Part shown: in pieces, positions 35,641-43,932 of the stretch
Numbering within the stretch: position 1 is the first letter of the stretch
Layout of the letters: each line of letters opens with the position of its first letter
Origin: Vulcanimicrobiota bacterium
GTDB lineage: Bacteria; Vulcanimicrobiota; Vulcanimicrobiia; Vulcanimicrobiales; Vulcanimicrobiaceae
DNA length: 64,000 nt
Direction of reading: 5' to 3'
Assembly (NCBI GenBank): GCA_003168375.1
Contig: PMSI01000005.1
Span: forward strand, 256,359-320,358
Position numbers and translations under genes: made by a program
The notes under the pieces: generated by a model
Told to the model about the DNA's origin: nothing
Databases searched by the model: none
What the model saw: the letters and a program-made list of their open reading frames with translations, nothing else

Positions 35641-36411
35641 GTGTCGCATTCCAAGGTTTTCCACTTGGGGCTCGACGAGGTCGCGCTTCGCGGGGCGAGA
35701 CTCGCCATCGTGCCGGGCGATCCGGCGCGGAGCGAGCCGATCGCGAAGCTCATGGACGAGCCGACGTTTCTTGGCGCGAATCGCGAGTTCACCTCATGGC
35801 TCGGCACACTCGGGGACGCTTCGGTCGTCGTTTGCTCGACCGGCATCGGCGGACCGTCGACGTCGATCGCGGTCGAGGAACTCGCACAGCTCGGCGTGCG
35901 AACGTTCCTGCGCGCGGGGACGACCGGTGCGATCCAACCGCACATCGGCGTCGGCGACCTCATCGTCACGACCGGCGCCGTACGCCTCGACGGGGCGAGC
36001 CATCACTTCGCGCCGGCGGCGTACCCAGCGGTCGCGGATTTCGACTGCACGACCGCGCTGGTCCGCGCCGCGCGCGACGCGGGGCGGCGCGTGCACATCG
36101 GCATCACCGCCTCGTCCGATACGTTCTATCCGGGGCAGGAGCGCTACGACACGTTCTCCGGGCGCGTCGATCAGGATTGGCAAGGTTCGCTGCAGCGGTG
36201 GCGGGACCTCAACGTGCTGAACTACGAGATGGAGGCGGCTACGCTGTTCACGATGTGCTCGGCACTCGGTTTGCGAGCCGGGATGGTCACCGCCGCCCTC
36301 GTCAACCGCGCCCTCAGCACGGAACGGCCCGCGCCGAGCGCGCTCGCGCAGATCGAGCGCGACTTGATCGAGACCGTCGTCGACGCGGCCCGGATCCTCA
36401 GTGCTGCTTGA
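35641..36411 (+). CDS. udp: Uridine phosphorylase
   Basis: The 256-residue protein begins at GTG 35641. It contains IVPGDPARSEPIAKLMDEPT, VCSTGIGGPSTSIAVEELAQ, FLRAGTTGAIQPHIGVGDLI, GITASSDTFYPGQERYDTFS and LNYEMEAATLFTMCSALGLR, all hallmarks of uridine phosphorylases of the NP-I family. It would split uridine with phosphate to uracil and ribose 1-phosphate. The FYPGQERYDT segment is the uracil-specificity region of Udp rather than of purine phosphorylases. The stop overlaps the start of the next (damaged) gene. Confidence 0.93.
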   Translation: MSHSKVFHLGLDEVALRGARLAIVPGDPARSEPIAKLMDEPTFLGANREFTSWLGTLGDASVVVCSTGIGGPSTSIAVEELAQLGVRTFLRAGTTGAIQPHIGVGDLIVTTGAVRLDGASHHFAPAAYPAVADFDCTTALVRAARDAGRRVHIGITASSDTFYPGQERYDTFSGRVDQDWQGSLQRWRDLNVLNYEMEAATLFTMCSALGLRAGMVTAALVNRALSTERPAPSALAQIERDLIETVVDAARILSAA

Positions 36412-37858
36412 CGGCGTATGCCGAGCTGAACGTCCGCGTCGCCGCGGTCCTCTGCGTCGGCGTTTTGCTTTCCGCGACGATGACCCGTGCAGCGGAGTAT
36501 TACGACGGCGGCAAGGGCTTTCGCGTGAATCTTCCTCCCGGGTGGCGGGCCGTGCCGTCCGGGGCCGGGCAGATCGTCTTCGCCAGCCCTGATTCACGCG
36601 AGTACGCGTTCGTGCGCCCCATCATCCACCGCACCTCCGACTGCGCGAACATGTCGCATCAGTCACTCACGAGCCCGCAATTCGGTACCGCCGCGCTGAG
36701 TGATCTGCAAATCGCTCGCACCGGGCCCCGCGTGGCGGTCGCGCGCTTTCTTATCGGCAACGGAGCCGGTCGCGGCGCCACGCTGTGCGCGGAAACGAGC
36801 CCCGGCGTCGGCATGCTCTACGGAGCGGTCGTTCCGGCCAACGCCTTCGCACGCGAGTGGCCGCACGTCATGGCAGTGCTGCGAAGCTTTGCGTACCAGC
36901 CGGGCAAACGCGTAGCCTCGCGTTCCGGCGCCGGCGCTGCGGCTGCACTGCCTCCATTGCGGAGTTGGCGTGAGCCGAACGAGCGCGCGTTCGTGTTGAG
37001 CGTACCCGCCGGCTGGCAGATTCACGGCGGCATCCATCGGCTGGACGCGACGCATTACACGAGCGGCGTAGAGGCGCTCAGCCCCGACGGTGTCTCCGGC
37101 GTTCGCCTCGGAGATTCGCGCCTCGGGCAATGCACGGTGCCCGGACCAGGCATGAACGGCTTGCCGCCGGCGCAAGGCACCATGCAGTTCTGTCCGGCGA
37201 GCACAGCCGAGCAGGTCGCAGCGTTGTACCTGCGCGACGTGCTCGCCCGCGACCTCGGTCTCTCCGGGATGCAGCTCGCTGCTACCAGGCGCGACGACCT
37301 CGCACGTCGCGCCGAAGCCATCCCGGCTTCCTTTGGTCTCCGCGTTCAGTGCTCCGTGGAGGAGCTTCGCTTTCGCGCATCACGCCGATCAGCGGCGCGG
37401 TCGTGGTGAAGACCACGTTGTTCCGCGCGGTTGAAGGCCAAAACTTCATCGTGGGCACACTCAGCTCCGACATCAAGAGCTTCTGGGGTCCGCCCGAACG
37501 GTTCGGAACCCTCGCTCGCCTCACCGGCGTGATGCAGGCGTCGATGCACATCGATCCCGTTTGGTGGGAGCAGACGCAACGCATCAACGCGGAGATCACG
37601 CGCCGCACTCTCGCGCAAATGCACTCCGAAGCGCAGAACGCGCAGCAGGCTTCTTGGGATCGGATGGCCGCCGCCGACCGCCGCAGCGAGTCCGTCGGCT
37701 ATCTGCTTTCCGGTACGTCACGCCTAAGTGATGGTCAGGGCCACACCTATGAGGCCAAGGCCGGCGGCAACTATTACTTCCTCGGCCCAAGCGGCGTCGT
37801 CCGCCCCGACAGCTGGCCTTCCACCACAGTCGACCTTCAGCAGCTCGTCATCCGCTAA
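36408..37858 (+). pseudogene. Exported protein interrupted by a -1 frameshift
   Basis: The first frame starts at TTG 36408, overlapping the udp stop (TTGA), and encodes a signal peptide (RVAAVLCVGVLLSATMTRAA). A domain with AEYYDGGKGFRVNLPPGWRA, AREWPHVMAVLRSFAYQPGK and WREPNERAFVLSVPAGWQIH follows, ending prematurely at 37409. The continuation lies one frame back: RITPISGAVVVKTTLFRAVE, ASMHIDPVWWEQTQRINAEI, YEAKAGGNYYFLGPSGVVRP, ending at 37858. The switch falls near 37365-37385 and fits loss of one base. No slippery heptamer is visible there, so mutation or sequencing error is likelier than programmed frameshifting. The intact product would be about 480 aa and exported; function unknown. 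Confidence 0.65.
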
Positions 37859-37937
37859 AGGGCGCCCTTCGACAGCTGCCGCAGGACGATGCGGGTGTCG
37901 TCGCGCTCACCGCTCTGAAGTCGTCGGGACTGCATTC

Positions 37938-38050
37938 GATGCGGCGAACGGTGCCCTCCCGGACTGGCTCCGAGCTCACCGCATTCGAATCGGCCGATCC
38001 GCACGAAAACGCGCGCTGGCCGTCGGAATCGTGCATTCGAGGTGCGTGAC
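37938..38050 (+). pseudogene. Remnant of a Fic gene 3' region
   Basis: The stretch that codes for IRTKTRAGRRNRAFEVRD on the plus strand closely matches the end of the Fic protein at 49632-50936 (ILTKTRAGRRNRAFEARE). Shorter similarity extends back to 37938 (GCGGCGAAC-type codons), with about 20 foreign bases between. There is no start, no catalytic motif and no neighbouring Fic core. The rest of 37859-38171 holds no gene that I can support, only this scar and a terminator. Confidence 0.6.
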
Positions 38051-38139
38051 GATTGCGGCGGTGAACGCTGGCCGAGCTGGCCGCCGGACCGCACGCGACG
38101 GACGACCCGGACGAGCGAGCGCGACGCCCCGAAGCAGGG

Positions 38140-38168
38140 CGCCCACAAGGCGTTTTCTGTCTTTCTTT
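38140..38168 (+). terminator. Intrinsic terminator (plus strand)
   Basis: CGCC-CACAA-GGCG followed by TTTTCTGTCTTTCTTT. The stem is short but the T-rich tail is good. A structure of the same design stands at 62375-62405. Confidence 0.4.
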
Positions 38169-38171
38169 CAG

Positions 38172-39395
38172 CTATTGAGCTGTCAGGAATCCCTCGTGAA
38201 GTAGCTGGCGGCACAGCGTGACGCACGAATCAACGTCCAATTCGCCAGCTACGTCAAGCGGAGTGAATCTATCACGAGAGAGCATCTGCCGGATCGAGGG
38301 TTCGACGTATGCGGGATAGCGCAGTCTCTTGTCGACGAAATCAAGAACGATCGCATCGTTTGTTGTGGTGACGCTCAGTAGATTTGAGAGCAATGGTTGT
38401 ATGCACAGTGCCGTTAGCGCATCAATTCCAGGCGCCGCGAGCGAATCACTAAGTCGGTTCTGCCTCGTGTCCACTCGGCGTGCCCGCTGCTGTTCGCTGA
38501 TGCGCTCGAGGCCTACTCGTAGATCGAGGCGCGTTCCGATCACCCTTCTTATTGCAGAGAGCTCCGCCTCTGCCACGTCGTATCCGCCGTCTGTTCGACA
38601 AAATGATGGATTCTCTCGCATCTCAGGTACCGCATACAAGTCGTTCAGCGCAGCCCTTATGACGTCAATCCACGTCGGGACAAAGAGCCCGAGGGTCAAA
38701 TGGATTGAGGGATCCGATGTGGTGGCAGCTTCATGAAAATACCCTCTCGGCACATACAAGACGTCGCCAGCTTCCAGTGTATACTCTTGGATTGGGTCAC
38801 ACGCGATCCACGGGAAGTCTGAGTCACGATCCTCTCGAATTGGTGCAAGAGCCGTGCGATTGTAGAGCTTCCAGCGCTTCGTGCCGCGGATTTGTATGAC
38901 GAAGAAGCTGTACGTATCATAGTGAGCAGTAAAGCCCTGAGCCTCAGGCGGCGTAATGAAGCAACTGCCATGGACGTTGCAGCCGAGATCATTTTCTAGA
39001 GCGTTCGAAAAATGGCCGAAACTCGCAATATTGTTCTGAAGAAACTGGAGAACAATCGTGCCGCCCCCTTGGAACAGAGTAAATAATTTCTCGTTGTCGA
39101 TCAGGTCGCGCGAGACGTGCGCTCCGAGTTTCAGCTCGCGCGTATACTCTTCGAGAGGAAGTTCGGCGCCATCGCGAACCATTCGTAGAGTCGGATTCCT
39201 AATATCTGAGCGACTTAGGAAGGCATCAAGCTGGGCGACCGTGATGATGTCGTCGAAAGCATGGGCGCCCGCGTGCCGGATGAGCGTGGGGCTTTTTTCC
39301 CATATCTCAGCAAAAAACGCGCCGAGCGTCAACGGCCCGAGAATTCGCTGCAGCGCAGCCCTCTCGGAGTGGATCGCGGTTTCGACTGCACCCAC
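38172..39395 (-). CDS. JmjC/cupin-type Fe(II)/2-oxoglutarate oxygenase
   Basis: The 407-residue protein belongs to the cupin_4 group, which includes bacterial and human ribosomal-protein hydroxylases. The iron triad is visible: H158 and D160 in GFTAHYDTYSFFVIQIRGTK, and H221 in AGDVLYVPRGYFHEAATTSD. The N-terminus has the expected lead-in (FAEIWEKSPTLIRH), and a winged-helix-like C-terminus (VLDFVDKRLRYPAYVEPSIR, SRDRFTPLDVAGELDVDSCV) resembles the tail of these hydroxylases. The GTG start at 39395 lies 16 bp after the stop of a 54-residue peptide gene, so both are probably co-transcribed. This makes the peptide a candidate substrate for hydroxylation; that is inference. The gene is the last of the minus-strand CHASE2/CHAT series. 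Confidence 0.82.
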   Translation of the reverse strand: MGAVETAIHSERAALQRILGPLTLGAFFAEIWEKSPTLIRHAGAHAFDDIITVAQLDAFLSRSDIRNPTLRMVRDGAELPLEEYTRELKLGAHVSRDLIDNEKLFTLFQGGGTIVLQFLQNNIASFGHFSNALENDLGCNVHGSCFITPPEAQGFTAHYDTYSFFVIQIRGTKRWKLYNRTALAPIREDRDSDFPWIACDPIQEYTLEAGDVLYVPRGYFHEAATTSDPSIHLTLGLFVPTWIDVIRAALNDLYAVPEMRENPSFCRTDGGYDVAEAELSAIRRVIGTRLDLRVGLERISEQQRARRVDTRQNRLSDSLAAPGIDALTALCIQPLLSNLLSVTTTNDAIVLDFVDKRLRYPAYVEPSIRQMLSRDRFTPLDVAGELDVDSCVTLCRQLLHEGFLTAQ

Positions 39396-39411
39396 GGTTA
39401 ACCGCTACGTA

Positions 39412-39576
39412 TCAGTTGTTCTGATAGTTCTGCTGATTCTGCCTGTTCTGCGCAACGGCTCGCGAGTCCGAGCCTGCTCGACTTTCGACGACACGGCGCT
39501 GAATCTCAACATCGGTGGCAAGAAGTCGTTTCTTCTCGCTGGACGGTATGCTCTTGGGAGCCTCACCCGGTTTCAT
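39412..39576 (-). CDS. Asn/Gln-rich 54-aa peptide, possible modified-peptide precursor
   Basis: GGAGGA stands 7 bp before ATG 39576 (another ATG at 39579 has a spacing of only 4 bp). The peptide starts MKPGEAPKSIPSSEKKRLL, continues with a charged helix-like leader (ATDVEIQRRVVESRAGSDSR) and ends in an Asn/Gln-rich tail, AVAQNRQNQQNYQNN. It has no signal peptide. A leader plus repetitive polar tail, placed 16 bp before a JmjC/cupin oxygenase gene, is the architecture of RiPP-type precursors. No cleavage motif such as GG is present. The gene could also encode an unmodified regulator of the oxygenase. I know no named family for it. Confidence 0.6.
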   Translation of the reverse strand: MKPGEAPKSIPSSEKKRLLATDVEIQRRVVESRAGSDSRAVAQNRQNQQNYQNN

Positions 39577-39732
39577 CATTGGATCCTCCAACGACGTGGC
39601 GCCTAGTCGACGCAACGACTGCTAATCTTCGTTCGCCGCTCAGCGGCCGCCCCCCGTTCGGCAGTACTGGCGCCAGGGCCGTCGAGGCCTGAGGTAGCGA
39701 CCAAGCGAGCGAGCCCTTCTGTCCTTACCGAG

Positions 39733-42700
39733 CTATCGCCCATCGCCGAAGATCACGCTCGGGGCCCAGGCGTAGGGGTGGCGAAACCGAGCTTGAGATG
39801 ATTTTAGCATCTTGAGCTTTGCCTGCCGAAGCGCTTCGGCCGGGGACACGCCGGCACTCATCGCCGCAAAGAACGGCGGCGAGATCTGCGGAGCGGCCTC
39901 GTCAACGACTTCCCACAAGGTCACCGAGATCGCCGGCGTTCCGGCATAGAGGAAGGCCCGGGTCAAACCGCTGATGCCCTCACCGGGATTCCCTGTACCC
40001 CGAGCCGTGTTACAGGCCGAGAGCGCGACGAAGTCGGCATCAAGCGAAAGGCCAAAGACGTCGGCCATCGTGACGAAGCCGTCCCTGTCGGGATGCGCCA
40101 GAACCAAGGCCGGCTGATCCACTCCCTTGACTTCGTGTGTCAAGACCGCGTGCGTCGCAAAGAGTAGATAGCGGTACGTCGCGAGTTGATGCGAAGCGTT
40201 GAGGGCAAAGAGACGCGCCTTGGTCGCCTCCTCACCCGTAATCACGCTGTCGGCAGGAGCATGCAACGCATCCCGCACGCCTCTAGCCTCGTCTGCGGCT
40301 CCTTTCAAGTCGTCAAAGGGGCCGCCGCTAGCGGTGCGTAGGGCCTTGTACAGAAGGGCCGCATAACTTCCACTGGGCGTCCCACCAGCTGCCGCGTCCC
40401 CGAACGCCGGATTGGCAAAGGCCAGCAGCGGTGCGCGCTGACGGTCGCTGTGTTCGGTCTTTCGTACGAGTGCGAGCAGGGAGCCGGAAGGCGTGTACGA
40501 GATCGCGTGATCTTCGAGAAGATAGCGCGATGCTGTAGCGGGACCCTTCGTTACGAGGGCTTCCCACGAAACGTTATAGAGGGGGCCCGACGGGATGATG
40601 ATCAGGTGCTTTTTTGCAATAAGTGGAGCTGCGGCGGCCGGGATCAGCTGCCGATAGAGCGCGTAGCTGTCAGCAGCAAACCTCGGGAGATCGGCCGCAG
40701 CATCACGCTCCAGTTTCGGTACACTGGTGTGGGCAAGCATGTCGTCGATGTGTTCGTGGACCCGCTCGACGGCTTTCGCGAGAACGGCGCTCCCTTGCAG
40801 CGGAACCATCGCGAGGCCGTCGCGCGTGACGACGAAGAGAACACTCTCGCCAGCCACGGCGTCGTAGGCCAGCAGCGCCTCATCGGCACCCAGCACGTTC
40901 TGCAGTTCCCTAAGTGTGATCGGCTTGGGATAGAGCAGCGCGTAATACGCGGGGTATTGGGGCCGCAACGCTTTCTCGAACGCCGCGCGGTGGGCGGTCG
41001 CGGTATTGAGCGCCGCTCGAGCTGCGGCGACGGCTGGTGCAGCGCCGTAGAACTTGGCTAAGCGTTGTCGCGCTGCCTCAACTGCAGCTTGGGTCGCCTT
41101 GTCCTGAGCGATGACCTCGGGCGGGACTCCCCGAAAGCGCCGCGCCGCACTTCCGGCGATCTCCTCGAGTACGGCACGTGCTTCCTTGCGTTCGAGCACT
41201 TCCAGTGCTTTGCGATCGTAGCCCTCGCTGGGGAACCGTCGATTCAGCTTTTGCAAATAGGCGATGTATTCATCGTAGGCGAAGAGCTTGTTGGAGAAAA
41301 AGGAAGAACGCTTGGTCTGGGCGAGTCCCGCGCGAAGCTTCTCGATTTGATCGAGGGCAGCGTCGTAGTCGGCGACGGCAGCGTCGTGACGGTTCAGGTG
41401 CGCCTCCGCAGACGCCACGATACGCAGCGCGCGCCACAAACCTTCCGGATTGGGAAGTTGGCGATCTAAGGCGACGCCGTCGTGAGCGAACCGAAGCGCG
41501 TCCTCATAGCGAGAAAGAAGTATTTCGACGTTGCCGATATTGCCAAGAGCGTTCGCTTCTCCTCGCGGGTCCTTGATCTCCCGATCGATCGCCAGCGCCC
41601 GCTGATACGAACCTAGCGCCTCGTCGTAGCGCTTAAGATCCTCTTCGACGATGCCGATGTTGTCGAGGTCCTCCGCTTCCCCAGGTCGGCTCTTGATCTG
41701 GCGATGGATCTTCAACGCCTGTTGAAGCGAACGTAGCGCGTCGTCGTAGCGTCCAAGGTCCTCCTCGACGGTGCCGATAGCGGTGCGGTTGTTCGCTTCT
41801 CCGAGGCGGTCCTTGAGCTCTTGGTTGATCGTCAGCGCCTGCTTCAATGAGCGCAACGCCTCGGCGTATCGTCCAACGCGGTATTCGACATTGCCGATGT
41901 TGCCGAGGCCAGCCGCTTCACCGAGCCGGCTCTTGATCTTACGATGAATCACAAGCGCCTGCTCATACGCGCTCAGCGCGTCGTCATAGCGTCCGAGGTC
42001 TACTTCGACGTTGCCGATGTTGGCGAGTACATCGGCCTCTCCTTGCGGGTTCATTGTCGCCCCAAAGATCGCCCGCGCCTCCTGATACACTCTCAACGCG
42101 TCGTCGTAGCGTCCGAGGCCCTCTTCGACATTGCCGATGTTGCCCAGTTGGATCGCTTCTTGAGGCCGGTTCTTCATCTCGCGATGGATCGCCAGCGCCT
42201 GTCGATTCGAGCGTAGCGCATCGTCGTAACGCCCGAGGTCCAGTTCGACGATGCCGATGTTGCCCAGATCGTTTCCTACTCCGAGCCGGTTCTTGATCTC
42301 GCGATGGATCTTCAGCGCCTGTCGTTGCGAACGTAGCGAGTCGTCGTAGCGCGCGAGCTCCTCTTCGACGTTGCCGATGTTGCCGAGGACGTCCGCTTCT
42401 CCGAGCCGGTTCTTGACCTCACGATGAATCAGTAGCGCCTGCCGAAACGAGGCCAGCGCGTCGCCGTAGCGCCCCAGCCTATCCTCGATGTTGCCGATGC
42501 TGTTGAGATCGTCCGCCTCCGCAAGCCGGCTGTTGATCGCGCGGTGGATCTTCAGCGCCTGTCGAAGCGAACGTAGCGCGTCGTCGTAGCGTCCGAGATT
42601 CCTTTCGACAACTCCGATTTTAGCGAGGGCGTTCGCTTCATTGGGTCGATTCTTGCTTTTGCGAGCGACCGCGAGAGCTTCTTTGAATGCGACCAGGGCC

Positions 42701-42963
42701 TTCGCGGAATCACCGAAATAGTAATTTGCGACGCCAATATTAAAGGCGAGGTCACCGGCACGCCGCTTGACATCAGCCCTTCGCAACTGAGCGAGGGCCT
42801 GCTCCCACAAGGAGATTGCGGTTTTATAGTCATGTTTATCGAATGCTGCTTGCCCTTTCGCAATCTGCTGATCGACCGACGACGACTGCTGAGAGTACAC
42901 TGGACAGATAACGACGATCAACGATACGAGCAGCGTCAGTGTCAAAGCCCAAGATCTGCTCAT
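39733..42963 (-). CDS. Secreted TPR-CHAT protease-like protein
   Basis: The 1076-residue protein has a signal peptide (SRSWALTLTLLVSLIVVICP). A TPR array follows at about 35-500 that includes ten nearly identical 40-residue Kinesin-light-chain-type units (GNIGNVEEELARYDDSLRSQ and similar). A coiled linker leads to a C-terminal CHAT domain at about 690-1076. The caspase-like dyad is present: H938 in FATHAVLTHEVKG and C984 in LSACNTARGTGNPGEGISGL. CHAT proteins are proteases; here the leader places it outside the cytoplasm. The DNA shows 120-bp tandem repeats from the TPR units. It follows the CHASE2 and periplasmic genes on the same strand with a 57-bp gap. A CHASE2/CHAT association is known from other bacteria, which supports a signalling unit. 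Confidence 0.9.
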   Translation of the reverse strand: MSRSWALTLTLLVSLIVVICPVYSQQSSSVDQQIAKGQAAFDKHDYKTAISLWEQALAQLRRADVKRRAGDLAFNIGVANYYFGDSAKALVAFKEALAVARKSKNRPNEANALAKIGVVERNLGRYDDALRSLRQALKIHRAINSRLAEADDLNSIGNIEDRLGRYGDALASFRQALLIHREVKNRLGEADVLGNIGNVEEELARYDDSLRSQRQALKIHREIKNRLGVGNDLGNIGIVELDLGRYDDALRSNRQALAIHREMKNRPQEAIQLGNIGNVEEGLGRYDDALRVYQEARAIFGATMNPQGEADVLANIGNVEVDLGRYDDALSAYEQALVIHRKIKSRLGEAAGLGNIGNVEYRVGRYAEALRSLKQALTINQELKDRLGEANNRTAIGTVEEDLGRYDDALRSLQQALKIHRQIKSRPGEAEDLDNIGIVEEDLKRYDEALGSYQRALAIDREIKDPRGEANALGNIGNVEILLSRYEDALRFAHDGVALDRQLPNPEGLWRALRIVASAEAHLNRHDAAVADYDAALDQIEKLRAGLAQTKRSSFFSNKLFAYDEYIAYLQKLNRRFPSEGYDRKALEVLERKEARAVLEEIAGSAARRFRGVPPEVIAQDKATQAAVEAARQRLAKFYGAAPAVAAARAALNTATAHRAAFEKALRPQYPAYYALLYPKPITLRELQNVLGADEALLAYDAVAGESVLFVVTRDGLAMVPLQGSAVLAKAVERVHEHIDDMLAHTSVPKLERDAAADLPRFAADSYALYRQLIPAAAAPLIAKKHLIIIPSGPLYNVSWEALVTKGPATASRYLLEDHAISYTPSGSLLALVRKTEHSDRQRAPLLAFANPAFGDAAAGGTPSGSYAALLYKALRTASGGPFDDLKGAADEARGVRDALHAPADSVITGEEATKARLFALNASHQLATYRYLLFATHAVLTHEVKGVDQPALVLAHPDRDGFVTMADVFGLSLDADFVALSACNTARGTGNPGEGISGLTRAFLYAGTPAISVTLWEVVDEAAPQISPPFFAAMSAGVSPAEALRQAKLKMLKSSQARFRHPYAWAPSVIFGDGR

Positions 42964-43020
42964 CTGTATTGCCTCTCTCTCATCGAAACAGCAAATTCGA
43001 GGCGCTCGCTTGCACGTGTC

Positions 43021-43932
43021 TCATGCGCCGTTGAGCTCGAAGGCGAGCGCTCGCGCGGGCGCGGAATTGGGAGCGGCGCTCGTGGCGCGCTGGTACGCCT
43101 CTAGACGCCACGCGGGACCCGCGTTCGCCAGCCACCCGGCCTCGATCAGTACGCGTTCGACGCCTCGCAGCGATGGCTCCGCGAGCGCTGCACGGATCAC
43201 GGGCGGAGGACGCGGCAGCGAAGATCCCGGTACGACGGCGAAACGTTCCGCGACGTTGCGCCTGGCCGCGTCGCGAATCTCAATCCGATACCGGCCCGGC
43301 TCGAAATGAACCTCGGCGAAACGCGCTCGGCGCTCGTGGACGCCGCGCCGCACGTCGAGCGCGTCTGCGACTCCGCTTCGATACAGCGAAACGTCGAAAG
43401 GTGCAATACCGCTCGTCCAGCCGATTTCGATCGAGCGTGAGCCACCGACTAGCACCGCACGACCGCCCCTCAACAGCGGGATCGCGGCCGGCGGTACCGT
43501 GCGGCCGCGCGACCTCACCGGCTGCGTCCGCTCGGTAAAAAGGTCGTAGTGGGCCCGCGTGAAGAGTTCGCCCAGTGATTCGAACGCATGCGCGACTGCG
43601 ATCAACGACGGAGCAACTCGCGTCTTCGGGCCTACGCAATATGATGGCATCTTTTCGTCGACGCGTATCTCACGGCCGTCGATCGCCAACAGCATGTAGT
43701 TGATTGAATCCGCAGGGTCCGCGTTCAAGCGCTCCACGATCTTCACGCAGTCGCCTGGCGCGAGGTCCAAGCCCATCCGTGGCACCGCCTGCTTGCCGCC
43801 CTGCAGCACCTGGTACGATCGGGGCAGGCCGTTGAACCATGCGATGTGGCGCCAGCTGGTCGTAGGTGCGCCCAACGCAGCGCTGCCAAGCACGGACGTG
43901 AAAAAGAGCACCAGGACAGGCCCGCCGTTCAT
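43021..43932 (-). CDS. Exported protein of a CHASE2-CHAT operon
   Basis: The 303-residue protein has a signal peptide (GGPVLVLFFTSVLGSAALGA). An N-terminal domain (HIAWFNGLPRSYQVLQGGKQ, LDLAPGDCVKIVERLNADPA) and a middle Ig-like part (VLVGGSRSIEIGWTSGIAPF, HFEPGRYRIEIRDAARRNVA) follow. It ends in a helical TPR-like segment (LIEAGWLANAGPAWRLEAYQ, RATSAAPNSAPARALAFEL). Its ATG overlaps the CHASE2 stop by 4 nt, and the CHAT gene follows. It may connect the CHASE2 sensor to the protease in the periplasm. The family is unnamed to me; the role is inferred from context. Confidence 0.75.
   Translation of the reverse strand: MNGGPVLVLFFTSVLGSAALGAPTTSWRHIAWFNGLPRSYQVLQGGKQAVPRMGLDLAPGDCVKIVERLNADPADSINYMLLAIDGREIRVDEKMPSYCVGPKTRVAPSLIAVAHAFESLGELFTRAHYDLFTERTQPVRSRGRTVPPAAIPLLRGGRAVLVGGSRSIEIGWTSGIAPFDVSLYRSGVADALDVRRGVHERRARFAEVHFEPGRYRIEIRDAARRNVAERFAVVPGSSLPRPPPVIRAALAEPSLRGVERVLIEAGWLANAGPAWRLEAYQRATSAAPNSAPARALAFELNGA

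Noticed and set aside
37350..37410. Programmed -1 frameshift in the exported protein gene
   Set aside because: No X-XXY-YYZ heptamer or strong downstream structure at the frame change; a lost base or read error is simpler.
41460..42650. Regular 120-bp repeats that might suggest a CRISPR-like or satellite array
   Set aside because: The repeats are in frame and encode 40-residue TPR units of the CHAT protein; there are no short identical repeats with unique spacers.
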